From the NCBI GenBank assembly GCA_022009795.1, contig CP091724.1:372001-436000 (forward strand): 64,000 nt of DNA, read 5' to 3'. Below, one piece after another: positions 1 through 11,785 of the stretch; within the stretch, counting starts at the first letter, position 1, and every line of letters starts with the position of its first letter. The position numbers and the translations under genes are program-made. The notes beneath the pieces were generated by a model. The model saw nothing but the letters and a program-made list of their open reading frames with translations, did not search any database and was not told where the DNA came from. This DNA is from Anaerotruncus sp. (lineage in GTDB: Bacteria > Bacillota > Clostridia > Oscillospirales > Acutalibacteraceae).

Positions 1-1627
1 TATAAATCCTTTAACGGCATGGCTGCAAAATTCGGCACAAGCGTTTGCCCGATTGTCATTCCCATTATAACAGACGGTAAGGTTGTTGCCTATTATAATA
101 TGATAACGGAAAAAGCATTTGCTTACAGCGGCGCAAAGGCAACCCCGGTTGAATTCAGCCATGATGACGCTGCAAGATTTGATGCCATAAAAGAAGTATT
201 TAATGAGGCTGTTGCAGGCACGGATGAAGAAATTATGGATAAATATTTCTCCGGTGAAGAGCTTACCGCGGAGGATAAGCTCAAGGGCCTTCGTATCGGT
301 GTTGCAGACGGCTCTGTAATCCCCGTGTTTGCTCTCAGCGGACTCAGTGGCGAAGCCTGCGATCAATTGCTTGATTTTATCGCAGATGTTTGCCCCGCGC
401 CGTCCTCAGAATATGCAATTTGCGATGATGAGCCGATTGAACTTACTGCGGATGCAAACGGCGCTCTTGCCGCAATCTGCTTTAAAACGGTTGCCGATCC
501 ATTCATCGGTAAGCTTTCTTTCTTTAAGGTGCTCAGCGGCAAATTGACCGCGGGTGCGGAAATCGTGAATGCCTCAACCGGTGAATCCGAAAGGCTCGGT
601 AAAATCGTTTCCATGTTCGGCGCAAAGCAGACGGATGTTTCCGAAATTCCGGCGGGTGATATCGGCGCGGCGGTTAAGCTTTCGGGCTTTAACACCGGCG
701 ACACCCTTTGTAAGGCCGATAAAATCATTAAGGCAGACGGCGTTAATACTCCGCAGGCCACATATTCAATGGCTGCTAAAGCCGTTAAAAAGGGCGATGA
801 GGAAAAAATTGCTTTGGGCTTTGCAAGGCTTTGTGAAGAAGATCCCAGCCTTAAATTCCGTGTAAACAACGAAACTCACGAGCAAATCATAAGCGGTCTC
901 GGCGAGCAGCAGATAGATGTTGCGGTTGCAAAGCTTAAAACAAAATTTGCCGTTGATGTGCAGCTTGCACCTCCGAAAATCGCATACAGAGAAACGATCA
1001 CCAAAAAGGTTTCGGCGCAGGGCCGCCATAAAAAAAGCAAAGCGGCGGTCACGGTCAATTCGGTGATGTGTTTATCGAGTTTGAACCGTGCACTTGCGAA
1101 AAGCTTGAATTTGCCGAAAGGGTAGTCGGCGGCTCCGTGCCCAAAAACTTCTTCCCGGCAGTTGAAAAAGGGCTTAACGAATGCATGGAAAAGGGCGTGC
1201 TTGCGGGCTATCCCATGGTGGGCATTAAAGCCACATTGTATGACGGCTCTTATCACCCCGTAGATTCAAGCGAAATGAGCTTTAAAATGGCTGCTTCGAT
1301 TGCGTTTAAAGAGGGCGTAGCGAATGCAGGCCCGATTCTGCTCGAGCCTATTTCAACCGTTCGAGTGCTTTGCAAATGATGAGGCGATGGGCGATGTTAT
1401 AGGCGATATCAATAAGCGCCGCGGTCGTGTTTTGGGAATGAATCCCGTTGGTGACGGTATGCAGGAAATCGTTTCCGAAATTCCGGATGCCGAGATGACT
1501 ACCTTCTCCACCGCAATGCGCCAAATTACTCAGGGAAGAGGCTCCTTTACATCGGAATTCGCAAGGTACGAAAGATGCCCGGAGCATGTGGCTCAAAAAA
1601 ATAATTTCCGAAAGCGAAGCTCAGTAA
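1..1627 (+). CDS. Elongation factor G-like GTPase, 3' part (5' end outside window)
   Basis: The frame is open from base 1, so the N-terminal GTPase domain lies outside the window. What remains matches EF-G domains II to V: a beta-barrel domain II, a stretch around 960-1090 matching the EF-G signature that leads into GQFGDVFIEFE, and the C-terminal segment with LLEPIS and GDVIGDINKRRGR (about 1340-1440). Canonical EF-G drives ribosome translocation using GTP; the divergent domain II and missing G domain leave open that this is one of the EF-G-like paralogues common in Clostridia. Reading breaks near 1030 (run of seven A), 1366 and 1600 (seven A), each restored by a small length change, so I treat the gene as intact. 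The stop is TAA at 1625-1627. Confidence 0.85.
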
Positions 1628-1797
1628 GCTTTTGCGCAAATTAAGTGTTTTTCGGGCGGCAGTCGTAAGGCTTTGCCGCCCTTTTTGTTTTTTTAATAAA
1701 TTAAAAAAACTTGTTTATGATTTGTTTATTTGACAACAAAATGCAAAAATGCTATACTGAAGTTAGGCAATGCGTGCATTGCCGGGAGGTGTTTGTT

Positions 1798-2405
1798 TTG
1801 AAAAAAGTTATAACGGAAGTAAAAAAATATTCAATCATTCTTATAATCGTGTCTGCGGTGCTTGGCGCACTTCTTATCGCTTTTTCCGGATAAGATGATT
1901 CAATATACCGCGCTTTTTTTATCGGCGGTGCGTTTGTTGCCTGCGGTGTTTATGCGATTTTTAAGCTATATGATAAATAAAAAAATATGTGTTTACGCTC
2001 ACCCTCGGTATAATATCGGCTGTTGCCGGCGTTGTTGTGTGCTGCGCTTACAGGCAGATAATAACCGTTATTATCTTTTTGCTCGGCCTATATCTTTTGG
2101 TGGGCGGATTATTTAATCTTGTTGATGCTTTTTGGATTTTAAAAGCGCTGCCTAAATCTTGGTTTGTAACAATGCTTTTAGGGCTTGCTTCATCCGTTTT
2201 GGGTATTGTGTGCCTCACAAATCCTTTCGGTGCGCAAAGCACACTTGTTCGTTTTATCGGCATCGGCCTGCTTGTGTTTGCCGTAACCGATTTGATTGCA
2301 TATCTTCAGGTTAAAGAAATTGCAAACGAAGTAAAAAATCAAATCAATGATGCCGATGCGGCTGACGGCTCTGTTGAGGTTGAATACAGAGAAGTGGATG
2401 ATTGA
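1798..2405 (+). CDS. DUF308/HdeD-like integral membrane protein
   Basis: Start chosen at TTG 1798, preceded at good spacing by GGGAGGTG. The product begins with a short basic segment (KKVITEVKKYS) followed by repeated hydrophobic helices with small-residue turns (about six in all), ending in an acidic tail rich in Asp and Glu. Pairs of helices separated by short loops and a long central ALPKSW loop resemble the DUF308 (HdeD-type) family, whose biochemical role is not established. The frame contains an in-frame TAA at about 1891 and shifts near 1980-1989, so it currently reads as two pieces (1798-1893 and 1989-2405). It stands alone between the EF-G-like gene and phosphoglucomutase. Confidence 0.6.
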
Positions 2406-2579
2406 TAATCCGTTGCTGATCAAATTAGAAAAATTTTGTGTTTTGCCCTGCAATTTTTTGCAGGGCTTTTTATGCCTAAAATTTAAAAAAAGGCTGTTGT
2501 GCACTGCTTTTTGCCGTGGTATAATAGCTTAAAATAAACTGTATGAATATTTAAGGCGCGGCCTTTTACGGAGGATAAA

Positions 2580-4216
2580 ATGAACTATAAGGAAAAATAT
2601 AACGATTGGCTTTCTTTTGCAGACGGCGAAACCAAATCCGAGTTGCTTGCGGCGGCCGGCAATGAAAAGGATGTGGAAGACAGATTTTATAAGGATCTTG
2701 CCTTCGGCACGGGCGGATTAAGAGGCGTTATGGGAGCCGGCTCAAATCGCATGAATAAATACACCGTCGGCAGGGCGACTTTGGGCCTTGCCGCTTATAT
2801 CAAAAATAAATTTGAAGCGGATTGTTCCGTGGCGGTTGCTTATGACACCCGAAATAATTCCTCTGCTTTTGCGGATACCGTGGCAAAAGTGCTTGCGGCA
2901 AAGGAAATCAAGGTTTATAAATATTCTTATTGTGTGCCCGTTCCCGTGCTTTCTTTCACAACAAGGCTGCTCGGCTGCTCCGCAGGCGTTATGATAACTG
3001 CTTCGCATAATCCTAAGGAATATAACGGCTATAAAGCGTTTGATGAAACCGGTTGCCAAATATGCACCGAGGCAGCTGCAGAGGTGCTGACTTATATTGA
3101 GGGCAAAAGCTATTCCGAAGCGGCTGAAATTCTTGAAGGCAAAACGGTTAATGCGGATTTGATAAATGAAATCGGTGATAATGAACTTGATGCCTTTTAT
3201 GATGCCGTTTCAAAGCAATCCCTTTATGAAGAAAAATCAGATTTAAAAAAATTGTTTACACTCCGCTTCACGGCACCGGCAATATTCCCGTTCGCAAAAT
3301 GCTTGCAAATTTTGATGTAACCTTTGTTAAGGAGCAGGAGCTTCCGGACGGTAATTTCAGCACGGTAAGAAGCCCTAATCCCGAGGAAAAGGACGCGCTT
3401 AATCTTGCAATAGAAGAAAAGCAAAAGGAAATCGGAGCCGATATTGTGCTCGGCACAGACCCGGATTGCGACAGGGTCGGAATTGCGGTTCGCGATGAAA
3501 AACGGTGATTATATCCTTTTCACGGGCAATCAAACGGGAGCTTTGCTTGTTAAATTTGTGCTTGATATGAAAAAAAGTCGGCTTTGAATAAAAAAATCAA
3601 CTCTTGTTAAAACAATAGTAACCTCCGAGCTTGGTGCCGACATCGCAAGAAGCTACGGCCTTAATATTGATGAAACATTAACCGGATTTAAATATATCGG
3701 CGATAAGATAAATCAATATGAAAAAGCGGCGAGCGCGAATTCGTTATCGGTTATGAGGAATCATACGGCTATCTTGTCGGCACTCACGCAAGGGATAAGG
3801 ACGGTGTTGTTTCGGCAATGCTTATTTGCCAAATGGCGTCTTGGTATAAGGCACAGGGCAAATCGCTTATTGACGGCTTAAACGATATTTATGCCGAATA
3901 CGGCTATTATCTTGATGCGCTTGATCCTTTTGTTTTGAAAGGAATAGACGGCGCCGAAAAAATTCAGTATCTTATGACTGATTTTCGCAAAAAAGGAACG
4001 GCGCTTTTTGTGGGCATAGAAAAGGTTATTGATTATTCAACGGGAATTGATGATCTGCCTATTGAAAATGTGCTTAAATTTGTGTGGGGCGACGGCTCTT
4101 GGCTTGCAGTGCGTCCGAGCGGCACGGAGCCTAAGATAAAAGTGTATTACAGCGTTCGTGATAAAAATCGCGATAATGCACAGGCGCGCCTTGCGGAAAT
4201 TCGTGAAAAAAATTAA
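2580..4216 (+). CDS. pgcA: Phosphoglucomutase/phosphomannomutase (PgcA type)
   Basis: Cytosolic alpha-D-phosphohexomutase that interconverts glucose 1-phosphate and glucose 6-phosphate, linking glycolysis with envelope and storage polysaccharide synthesis. Visible family motifs are FGTGGLRGVMG near residue 40, the phosphoserine loop ITASHNPKEYNGYK (about 2995-3035), the metal-binding DPDCDR (about 3462) and the C-terminal sugar-phosphate loop with RPSGTEPKIKVY (about 4110-4150). Expected length of about 545 residues fits the family. The ATG at 2580 follows GGAGG. Frame breaks at about 3250 (seven A, eight expected), 3497, 3570-3595 and 3723 split the gene; conserved blocks continue on both sides of every break. 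Confidence 0.92.
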
Positions 4217-4248
4217 AAAAATATAATTCTTGCTTAATGGTGATTGGT

Positions 4249-4491
4249 ATGAACAATATTCAAAATTATGTTGAAGCCGTGCTTCAGCCAAAGCTTCAGG
4301 GCGACGGCGGCTGGATAGAATTCGTTTCTCTTTCCGGCAACGAACTCACCGTGATTTTTCGCGGCGAATGCTCAAAATGCCTTATTCTTGAAAGATGTGT
4401 TGCATGGATTGAAGAGCAGATTAAAAAAGATTTAAATAAATCCGTTAAGGTGATTGCAATTCGCAAAAAGCCTTATTTTCAGGATGTGTAA
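4249..4491 (+). CDS. NifU C-terminal-domain (Nfu-like) Fe-S scaffold protein
   Basis: Small protein of about 80 residues consisting of a single NifU C-terminal-like domain: a helix with LQPKLQGDGGWIEFV, then a beta strand pair and a CSKC cysteine pair, then an amphipathic helix. In the family this domain assembles or carries Fe-S clusters through the two cysteines. The motif is CSKC rather than the commoner CxGC. Either ATG 4237 or ATG 4249 could start the protein; 4249 places the start nearer the conserved domain. It lies 33-37 bases after pgcA and 12 bases before the mannosidase gene, so the three are probably cotranscribed. Confidence 0.75.
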   Translation: MNNIQNYVEAVLQPKLQGDGGWIEFVSLSGNELTVIFRGECSKCLILERCVAWIEEQIKKDLNKSVKVIAIRKKPYFQDV

Positions 4492-4503
4492 GGAGGCGCG
4501 AAT

Positions 4504-7440
4504 ATGGCACATATTAAAGTTGTAAGAAGGTCTATGCGCCCCGAGGAATGGACTGATTTGCGCTTCGGCTGGCTTAAAAGATATATCTATTCCTCAAAAT
4601 GGGAAATCAAAAATTTAAAGATTAAAGACGCGCGCCAAATCTCGGAAAACGAATATGAATTTTATTCCGAGCCGCCGCGCCCGCTCAATAAAGGCGATAT
4701 GTATTTCACACCGGACGGCACAGCATTCATCACCGCCGATGTGGATATTCCCGAGGAAATGCAGGGTGAGGAGCTTTGGTTTTCGCTTAAAACCGCGGCT
4801 GAAATCTGCGTTAAGGTAAACGGTAAATATGTGGGCGGGGTAGACCCTAACCGCGAGCGTATGCTGCTTTCGCCGTATGTTGATTCTTCCAAAACGCTGC
4901 ATTTTGAAATGGAGGGCTATAATCGCAGTAAGCCCGATGATGAACGCAATCCCGAAAGCCTTTCCGTCAGAGGATGTCGCCAGATTTTTGAGGGTGCTTA
5001 TATCTGCACCGTCAACCATGCCGTGCAAAATCTTGTTTATGATTTTGAATTGCTGCTCGATATCGCAAAAAGCGATTTGTTTTCGGAGGATTATCGGGCA
5101 TTTCTGAACAGAGAACTTAATAATGCAATGAATTGCATTGATTTTGAGTCTGAAGAATTAACAGGAATTGCAGATGCTCAAAAATATGTTGATGAAGTTA
5201 TTTATGCAAATGATAATTATCGGGGCAACGGCGATGTGGCTCTGATTGCTCATTCGCATCTTGATATTGCTTATTATTGGCGCAGAATTCATGCTGTTCA
5301 AAAGAATTTAAGAACAGTGCTTATTCAACTGCGCCTTATGGACAGGTATCCGGATTTTTAAATACACTCATACTCAGCCGTATGTTTATGAAACTCTTGA
5401 AAAATATTATCCCGATGTTTTTGCCGAGCTTAAAGAAAAGGTTGCCGCAGGTCAGTTTGAGCCCGTGGGTGCAATGTATGTTGAGCCGGATTGTAATATT
5501 CCGAGTGCGGAAAGCCTTATCCGCCAGTGCCTTTACGGTCAGCAGACTTATTTGCGTATGTTCGGAAAAAGAGTTAATAACGCTTGGCTTCCGGATGTTT
5601 TCGGCAACAGCTGGATTTTGCCGCAAATACTCAAAAAGAGCGGTGTTGATTATTTTGTTTCAAACAAAATGTCCACCTGGAACGACACTAATCGCTTCCC
5701 TCACAATAACTTTATTTGGAGGGGAATAGACGGCACGGATATTTATGCCTGCGTTCCGCCAACTCACTTTATCACTTGGAATATGCCCAGCCAAATTCAG
5801 GAAAATTGGGATGCTTATATTGATAAAGACAGCGGCGGCCAAACTATGAATATGTTTGGCTACGGCGACGGCGGCTCCGGCTGCACAGAGGAAATGATAG
5901 AGCTTATGCATCGCTTTGATAAGCTTTCGATTATGCCGAAGTGCACTCATATGGGCGGCGCCGAATTTCTTGAAAAAGAATTTAAAGAATAATAAAAAAA
6001 TCTTGCCACTTGGGACGGTGAACTGTATCTTGAAATGCACCGCGGCACTTTTACCACAAAAAGCAATTTAAAGCGCACAAATCGCCGCCTTGAATTTAAA
6101 TTCAGATCAGCGGAAATGCTTTCGGTTCTCCGCGGTGAGAATAACACGGAGAAAATCACCGCGCTTTATAAAAAAATGCTGCTCAATCAGTTTCACGATA
6201 TTTTGCCCGGCTCTCATATTCATCCCGTTTATGAGGATGCAATGCGCGATTATGCCGAGGTTGAAGCGGGTCTTGATGAAATTATCGGCACGGGCGGCAA
6301 ATATTTCAACACGCTTAATTTTAAGCGCGACGCGCTCACTTTTGTTGAAAATCCGCGCGGTGACTCCGTTCGTTGCGGCAAAAAGGGCAATTGGATTATG
6401 CCGAATATGCCGGCTCTTTCAAGTGCAAGCCTCAGAAAAGCCGCCGCAAAAGCAGATTGGTTCAGTGTGAGCGGCAATAAAATCGAAACGCCTTATTACA
6501 CCGCCGATTTGAATGATGACGGCTCTTTTGTTTCACTTTTTGATAAAAAGCGAAGCCGTGAATGGGTAAAGGGCGAATTTAATAAGCTTAAAATTTTTGA
6601 CGACCGCCCAGGCAATTACGATGCATGGGATATTCTTCCTAATTACAGGGAAAAAGGAAATTAAGCCCGAGCTTGCCGAAAAGCTTGAATTTTTTGGGCG
6701 CAACAGGCGAGTGCGCGGAATTCGCCGTAACTCATAAAACGGAAAAATCCACCTGGCGCAGAATAATCAGGTTCTTTAGGCAAAGTGCGGGAATTGAGGT
6801 CGAAAACATAGTTGATTGGCATGAAAAGCATAAGCTTGCAAAGGCGGAGTTTAATTGCAATGTGCTCTCAAGAAAAGCCGTTTGCGACACTTCGGCAGGA
6901 TTTATTGAACGAGATACTCATAAAAACACCTCATGGCAGCAAGCAAGGTTTGAAACCTGCTGCCATAAGTGGTGCGACCTTTCCGAAACGGACGGCGGTA
7001 TCGCCGTTGTGAACGACGGCAAATACGGTGTCGGGTTTGATAAAAATCTTATCAGTCTTTCTTTGCTTCGTTCCACAATCAGGCCGGATATAACCTCAGA
7101 TATGGGTGCTCACGATTTTTGCTATATGATTGTGCCTCATGCGGGCAATGCGGTGTCGGCGGAAATAAACAAACTCGCTTTCCAATATAATGTGCCTCTT
7201 GTTAAGGCAGATGTTGAATGCGATCTTCCTGCATTTGAGCCGCTTTATATGCAAGCCGTTAAGTTTTCGGAAAACGGCAGAATGATTGTTGTAAGGCTTT
7301 CTGAGCAAAACGGCTCGCGAGGATCAATTATGCTTGATAAGAGCGTTAAGCTTCTCAATATGCTCGAGGATGTGCAGGGCGAAACAAATTGCATTGAATA
7401 TTCTCCTTTTGAAATTATAACGATAGGAATTGAAATTTAA
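4504..7440 (+). CDS. Alpha-mannosidase, glycoside hydrolase family 38
   Basis: Large enzyme (about 979 residues) removing alpha-linked mannose from oligosaccharides; no signal peptide is visible, so it is probably cytoplasmic and acts on imported glycans. The catalytic domain starts near residue 250 with the Zn-binding HSHLDIAYYW, followed by WLPDVFG (nucleophile Asp, about 5585) and a further NQFHDILPGSH Zn-ligand block (about 6184-6216). An N-terminal beta domain and a C-terminal galactose-mutarotase-like beta domain flank it. Start ATG 4504 is preceded by AAGGAGG. Breaks occur near 5358, 6655 and 6695, and two adjacent in-frame TAA codons lie near 5991-5996. Compensating one-base length errors explain these; the protein is otherwise continuous. 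Confidence 0.9.
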
Positions 7441-7866
7441 TGAAGCCTTATCAAATAATAATTATTATCATTGCTGTTGTTGCTTTGCTCGGTGCCGTTG
7501 TGTTGCCGCTTTTTTTAATCGGCAGCAATTTCGCCGCCTGCCTTATGATCAACAAATTCTTGCAATAATGAAGCAGGCAAACAAGCTTGTGTTTTGGAAA
7601 AAAATATTTCCCGCGGCAGGGCGGGAAGCCTCTTTTGTTAAAAAAACAAGCGCAAAATTCTTGTTTATCCCTGGGTGATAAACGAAAACGGGCAAATGCT
7701 TATCACAAAGGAAAATCCTTTTGATAAATGGGATTATCCCGAGGAGCACGAGCCGCTCAGCGCAGATGAAATCAAACAGGCACGGGAGGAATTATACGCT
7801 TATGCCGATAAATCTGCCGTGAAGATTGTTTTTAATGACCCATTTAAAGAGAACAAAGCAAAGTAA
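7440..7866 (+). CDS. Unrecognised small membrane-anchored protein
   Basis: ATG 7440 overlaps the last base of the mannosidase stop, so translation is probably coupled. The first 30 residues form one strongly hydrophobic helix (run of isoleucines, then AVVALLGAVVLPLFLIG). The rest is polar and charged, with a tail rich in Glu, Lys and Asp ending at 7866. Reading breaks near 7510 and 7640-7678, close to T7 and A7 runs, so the middle part cannot be read reliably. I do not recognise a family. Its last 75 bases overlap the convergent gene on the other strand. Confidence 0.4.
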
Positions 7867-8213
7867 AAACCACAGCCCTGTGTAAGGCAGGCAAATCTGC
7901 CCCAGCACATTGCCGGGCAGGTTGTTGTAATCCCAAACGGCCATGCCGTATTGAAGATTGAAAACGCAGCCGAAAAATAAATTCCGTTGCCGTTATGAAC
8001 ACGCTGCCCAAAAAGGCATTTTTTTCGATTATGTGCGCGCTTTTTCATTTCATGCTGCAAATAAACGAGAAAAAAATAAAAAAATTATTCCTCCGGCGAA
8101 AAAAACATGCTGTAATGCGTGCGCCCGCGCCACAGCATTTCAATTGTGCAATAGGCTTGCCCGCCGAGGAAAAAAACAGATAAAAAAATAATAAATAAGA
8201 TAATTTTTTTCAT
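7792..8213 (-). CDS. CmpB-like (putative type IV ABC transporter permease) membrane protein
   Basis: On the minus strand, ATG at 8213 opens a protein of about 140 residues with four hydrophobic segments. Near residue 24 it has TIEMLWRGRTHYSMFFAGG, later ITATEFIFG, then a block reading WDYNNLPGN and QICLPYTGLW. These blocks match the membrane family called ABC_trans_CmpB, whose function is not proven despite the name. The frame breaks at about 8080-8050 beside T7/A7 runs, which hides the gene as short fragments. It is convergent with, and overlaps by about 75 bases, the small gene ending at 7866. No partner ABC ATPase is nearby. Confidence 0.6.
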
Positions 8214-8278
8214 AATCGTATTATGCATATAAATAGTTTAAAAATATTATATGTAAATATTTCTTAGGAGGGGTGAAT

Positions 8279-9732
8279 TTGCAACTGCCGAATGACGCGA
8301 AAATGATTATAAGCCTATTTTTGCAAAGCGGATATGAAGCGTATGCCGTCGGCGGTTGCGTGCGCGATTCGCTCCTTAAAAAGCCGTTTGAGGATGTGGA
8401 TATAACCACCTCCGCCGAGCCTGCCGAAATAATTTCAGTGCTTGAAAAAAACAATATTCGCTATATAAAAACCGGTCTGAAGCACGGCACAATAACCGCG
8501 CTTGTGAATAAGAAGCCTTATGAAATCACGGCTTTTTCGCAGGGATGGGGATTATAAGGATTCCCGCCACCCGGAAAGTGTGGAATTTGTGCGCAGCCTT
8601 GAAGAAGATTTGCGCCGCCGCGATTTTACCGTTAATGCGATGGCTTACAATGCCGAACGCGGCACGGTGGATTTGTTCGGCGGCAAGGATGATTTGAAAA
8701 AAACGGAATAATTCGTGCGGTCGGAAATCCGGATAAAAGATTTAAGGAGGATACACTTCGTATTATGCGCGCAATGCGCTTTGCCTCCGTGCTCGGCTTT
8801 GAAATAGAAAAAGAAACGCACGATGCACTGCTTAAAAAAATGCGTGGCTTTTAAAAAATGTTTCGTCCGAGCGTATTTGCACCGAGCTTTTTAAGCTTTT
8901 GTGCGGAAAAAACGCGCTCAATGTTTTGCGCGATTATTCCGAGGTTATCACTGTTGTTATTCCCGAGCTGAAGCCTGCAATCGGTTGTGCCCAAAATACA
9001 CCTTGGCATTGCTATGATGTTTATGAGCATATAATTCGCGCCGTTGATTTTGCGCCGAATGATTCAATGCTGCGTCTCGCAATGCTGCTCCACGATATCG
9101 GCAAGCCGTATGTTAAAAAAACGGATTCCTCGGGGTGTGATCATTTTAAGACCCACGCACCCGTGGGCGCGGTTATCGCCGAGCAGGTGCTTAAAAGGCT
9201 CAAGGTTTCAAACAAAGTTTTTAATGATGTTACCGCCCTTGTGCGCTGGCATCAGTCCGTTGCCGATGTTAACGGCATTAAAATCGGCGATTGGTTTGTT
9301 TTGCTCGGGCCGAGGCTTACCGTTGATTTGCTCGATGCTCGCCTTGCAGATTTAAAAGCGCATAATCCGGAAAAAATCGCCGATGAATTAAAAAAGCTTT
9401 TTCTTGTGCGCGAAAAAGCATTGCAAATGATGAGCGAGGGCACGCCTTGGCGCGTTTGCGATTTAAAAATAAACGGCAGGGATTTAAAAGCACTCGGCTA
9501 TTCTGGCAGGAAGCTCGGTGCCGTGCTTGATGAAATGCTGCTGCTCGCAGCAAACGGAAAAATCGAAAATTCGCGCGATGCGCTTCTTGATTACGCAGCG
9601 CATAAAAACTCAGGAACCTTCCGATTGATTTCTGGGTGCCTGCGTTTTTTTGCTTGTGCGGATTATTGCTTTCAATTATCATCGCTTGGATTTGTTAAAA
9701 AAAGATTTAATTATTATGATGTTGACAAATGA
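8279..9732 (+). CDS. cca: CCA-adding tRNA nucleotidyltransferase
   Basis: Adds or repairs the 3' CCA of tRNAs using CTP and ATP without a template. Motifs: YAVGGCVRDSLL with the nucleotidyltransferase GG-RD loop, then DVDITT (metal carboxylates), the RRRDFTVNAMAYN block, and an HD-superfamily segment LLHDIGKP near 9090. Two starts are possible: GTG 8273 is only 1 base from AGGAGG, whereas TTG 8279 has normal spacing, so I use TTG. Breaks occur near 8535-8545, 8706 (A7), 8834 (A7). The last 30 residues before the stop at 9732 are unlike the family, so the true end may be near 9610 in another frame. Confidence 0.88.
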
Positions 9733-9749
9733 AAAAATCGTACTATAAT
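9722..9749 (+). promoter_or_regulatory. Sigma-A promoter of htpG
   Basis: TTGACA at 9722-9727 and TATAAT at 9744-9749, both consensus, with a 16-base spacer. It sits directly upstream of the CIRCE operator, which overlaps the expected transcription start. Confidence 0.85.
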
Positions 9750-9754
9750 AATAA

Positions 9755-9781
9755 TTAGCACTCAGCGATAAAGAGTGCTAA
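9755..9781 (+). promoter_or_regulatory. CIRCE operator (HrcA-binding site)
   Basis: Perfect inverted repeat TTAGCACTC (9755-9763), nine-base spacer, GAGTGCTAA (9773-9781), identical to the canonical CIRCE element. In the family, the HrcA repressor binds here and is released on heat shock. It lies 5 bases after the -10 box and 23 bases before the htpG start. Confidence 0.95.
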
Positions 9782-9804
9782 TTTCAAATTGAGGGTGAAT
9801 TATA

Positions 9805-11703
9805 ATGAGAAAAAAGCAATTTAAAGCAGAATCAAAAAAGCTGCTTGATATGATGATCAATTCGATTTACACAAATAAGGAAATCTTTTTAAGAGAGCTT
9901 ATTTCAAATGCTTCTGACGCTATCGATAAGCTTTATTTCAAATCGCTTACGGATACTTCGGTCGGCATGAATAAAGATGATTTTGAAATCTTTATCTCTG
10001 CCGATAAGGAAGCGCGCACGCTCACAATTTCCGATAACGGTATCGGAATGACGGCGGATGAGCTTGAATCAAACCTCGGCACAATTGCAAAATCAGGCTC
10101 ACTCAATTTTAAAAATGAAAATGAGGATGCAAAGGAAAAGGACATTGAGGTTATCGGTCAATTCGGCGTCGGCTTTTATTCCTCGTTTATGGTTGCAAAA
10201 AAGGTTGAGGTTGTTTCAAAGGCTTTCGGCGAGGATGTTGCGTATAAATGGACTTCCGAGGGTGCAGACGGCTACACTCTTGAGGAATGCGAAAAAGAAA
10301 ATGCCGGCACGGTTATCACGCTTTATATGAAGGATGACACGGAAACGGAGGATTATTCCCGTTTCCTTGAGCAATTCACGATTACCGAGCTTGTTAAAAA
10401 AATACAGCGATTATATCCGCTATCCCATTAAAATGGAAACAACTCATTCTGTTCCCGATTCCGAGAAAGAGGGCGAATATAAAGAAGAAACCGCCGTTGA
10501 AATTCTTAATTCAATGGTGCCGCTGTGGCGTAAAAACAAAAACGAAATCAGCACGGAAGAATATAATGAATTTTATAAATCACGCTTCACGGATTATCAC
10601 GATCCGCTTGATGTTATTCACTTCAAATCGGAGGGCACGGCAACCTTTGATTCGATAATTTATATTCCTTCCGCAGCTCCTTTTGATTTTTATTCAAAGG
10701 AATATGAAAAGGGCCTCGCACTTTATACTAACGGCGTTATGATTATGGAAAAATGCGCGGATTTGGTGCCGGATTATTTCAGCTTTGTTAAGGGCATTGT
10801 TGATTCCGCGGATCTTAATCTTAACATCAGCCGCGAAACCCTGCAGCAGGATCATCAGGTAAGAATTATTGCCAAGGCGATAGACAGAAAAAAATCAAAT
10901 CCGAGCTTAAAAAGATGCTCACGAACGATAGGGAAAAATACGAAAAGTTCTTTGACGTTTTCGGTGTTCAAATTAAATGGGGCGTTTATTCTAATTACGG
11001 TGCAGAGAAAGACGGACTTAAAGATTTGATGATGTTTAAATCCGTTAAGAATAATAAATATGTAACCCTCAAAGAATATGTTGAAAATATGCCCGAGGGT
11101 CAGGAGAAAATTTATTATGCCTGCGGCGAAGCACCGGAGAAAAATCGCTTTGCTGCCGCAAACGGAAGCCGTTACGGCAAAGGGCTTTGATGTGCTTTGC
11201 TTCACCGATGATGTGGATGAATTTGCCGTTCAAATGCTTATGGAATATGACGGTAAGCAATTTGCAAATATCTGCAAGGATGATTTAAATCTTTCAAGCG
11301 ATGAGGAAAAAGAAAGCACTTACCGAAAAAAACGAAGCCGCCAAGGAAATGCTTGATGAAATGAAGGGCTGGCTCGGCGATGATGTTACTGCCGTTAAAT
11401 TTTCGGATCAGCTCGGCACACATGCCGTTTGCCTCTCTTCTGAAGGCTATGTTTCGCTTGATATGGCAAAAAAATACTCAGCCGTATGCCGGGCGCAAAC
11501 GACGGCGTTAAGGCTCAGCTTGTGCTTGAAATAAATAAGGACCATAAAGTTGCCGAAAAGCTGTTTGACCTTTTTGCAAACGATAAAGCTCAGCTTGAAA
11601 AAAATACACAAAAAAATTCTTTATAACGAAGCGCGCCTCGTAAGCGGCCTTGAGGTTGAAAAATCCAACCGAATTTGCCGATATGATTGCCGATTTAATG
11701 TGA
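9805..11703 (+). CDS. htpG: Hsp90-family chaperone HtpG
   Basis: ATP-dependent dimeric cytosolic chaperone. The N-terminal GHKL ATPase is clear: IFLRELISNASDA (about 9885-9925), DNGIGM (about 10036) and GQFGVGFYSSFMV (about 10156), followed by the middle domain with ISRETLQQD (about 10829) and a C-terminal dimerisation region ending in a normal-length tail (about 630 residues). ATG 9805 follows GAGGGTG. Frame breaks at about 10394 (A7), 10889 (A7), 11142, 11325, 11471 (A7) and 11604-11665; all conserved blocks are present in order. It is monocistronic or shares a transcript with the kinase at 11786. Control by HrcA is inferred from the CIRCE site. Confidence 0.95.
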
Positions 11704-11785
11704 TAATATCGCGTTTTTTCCTCTTGATTTTAAGGATTTAAAATTGTAAAATATAATTACAGAATAATCCTCGGGAGGAATCGTT

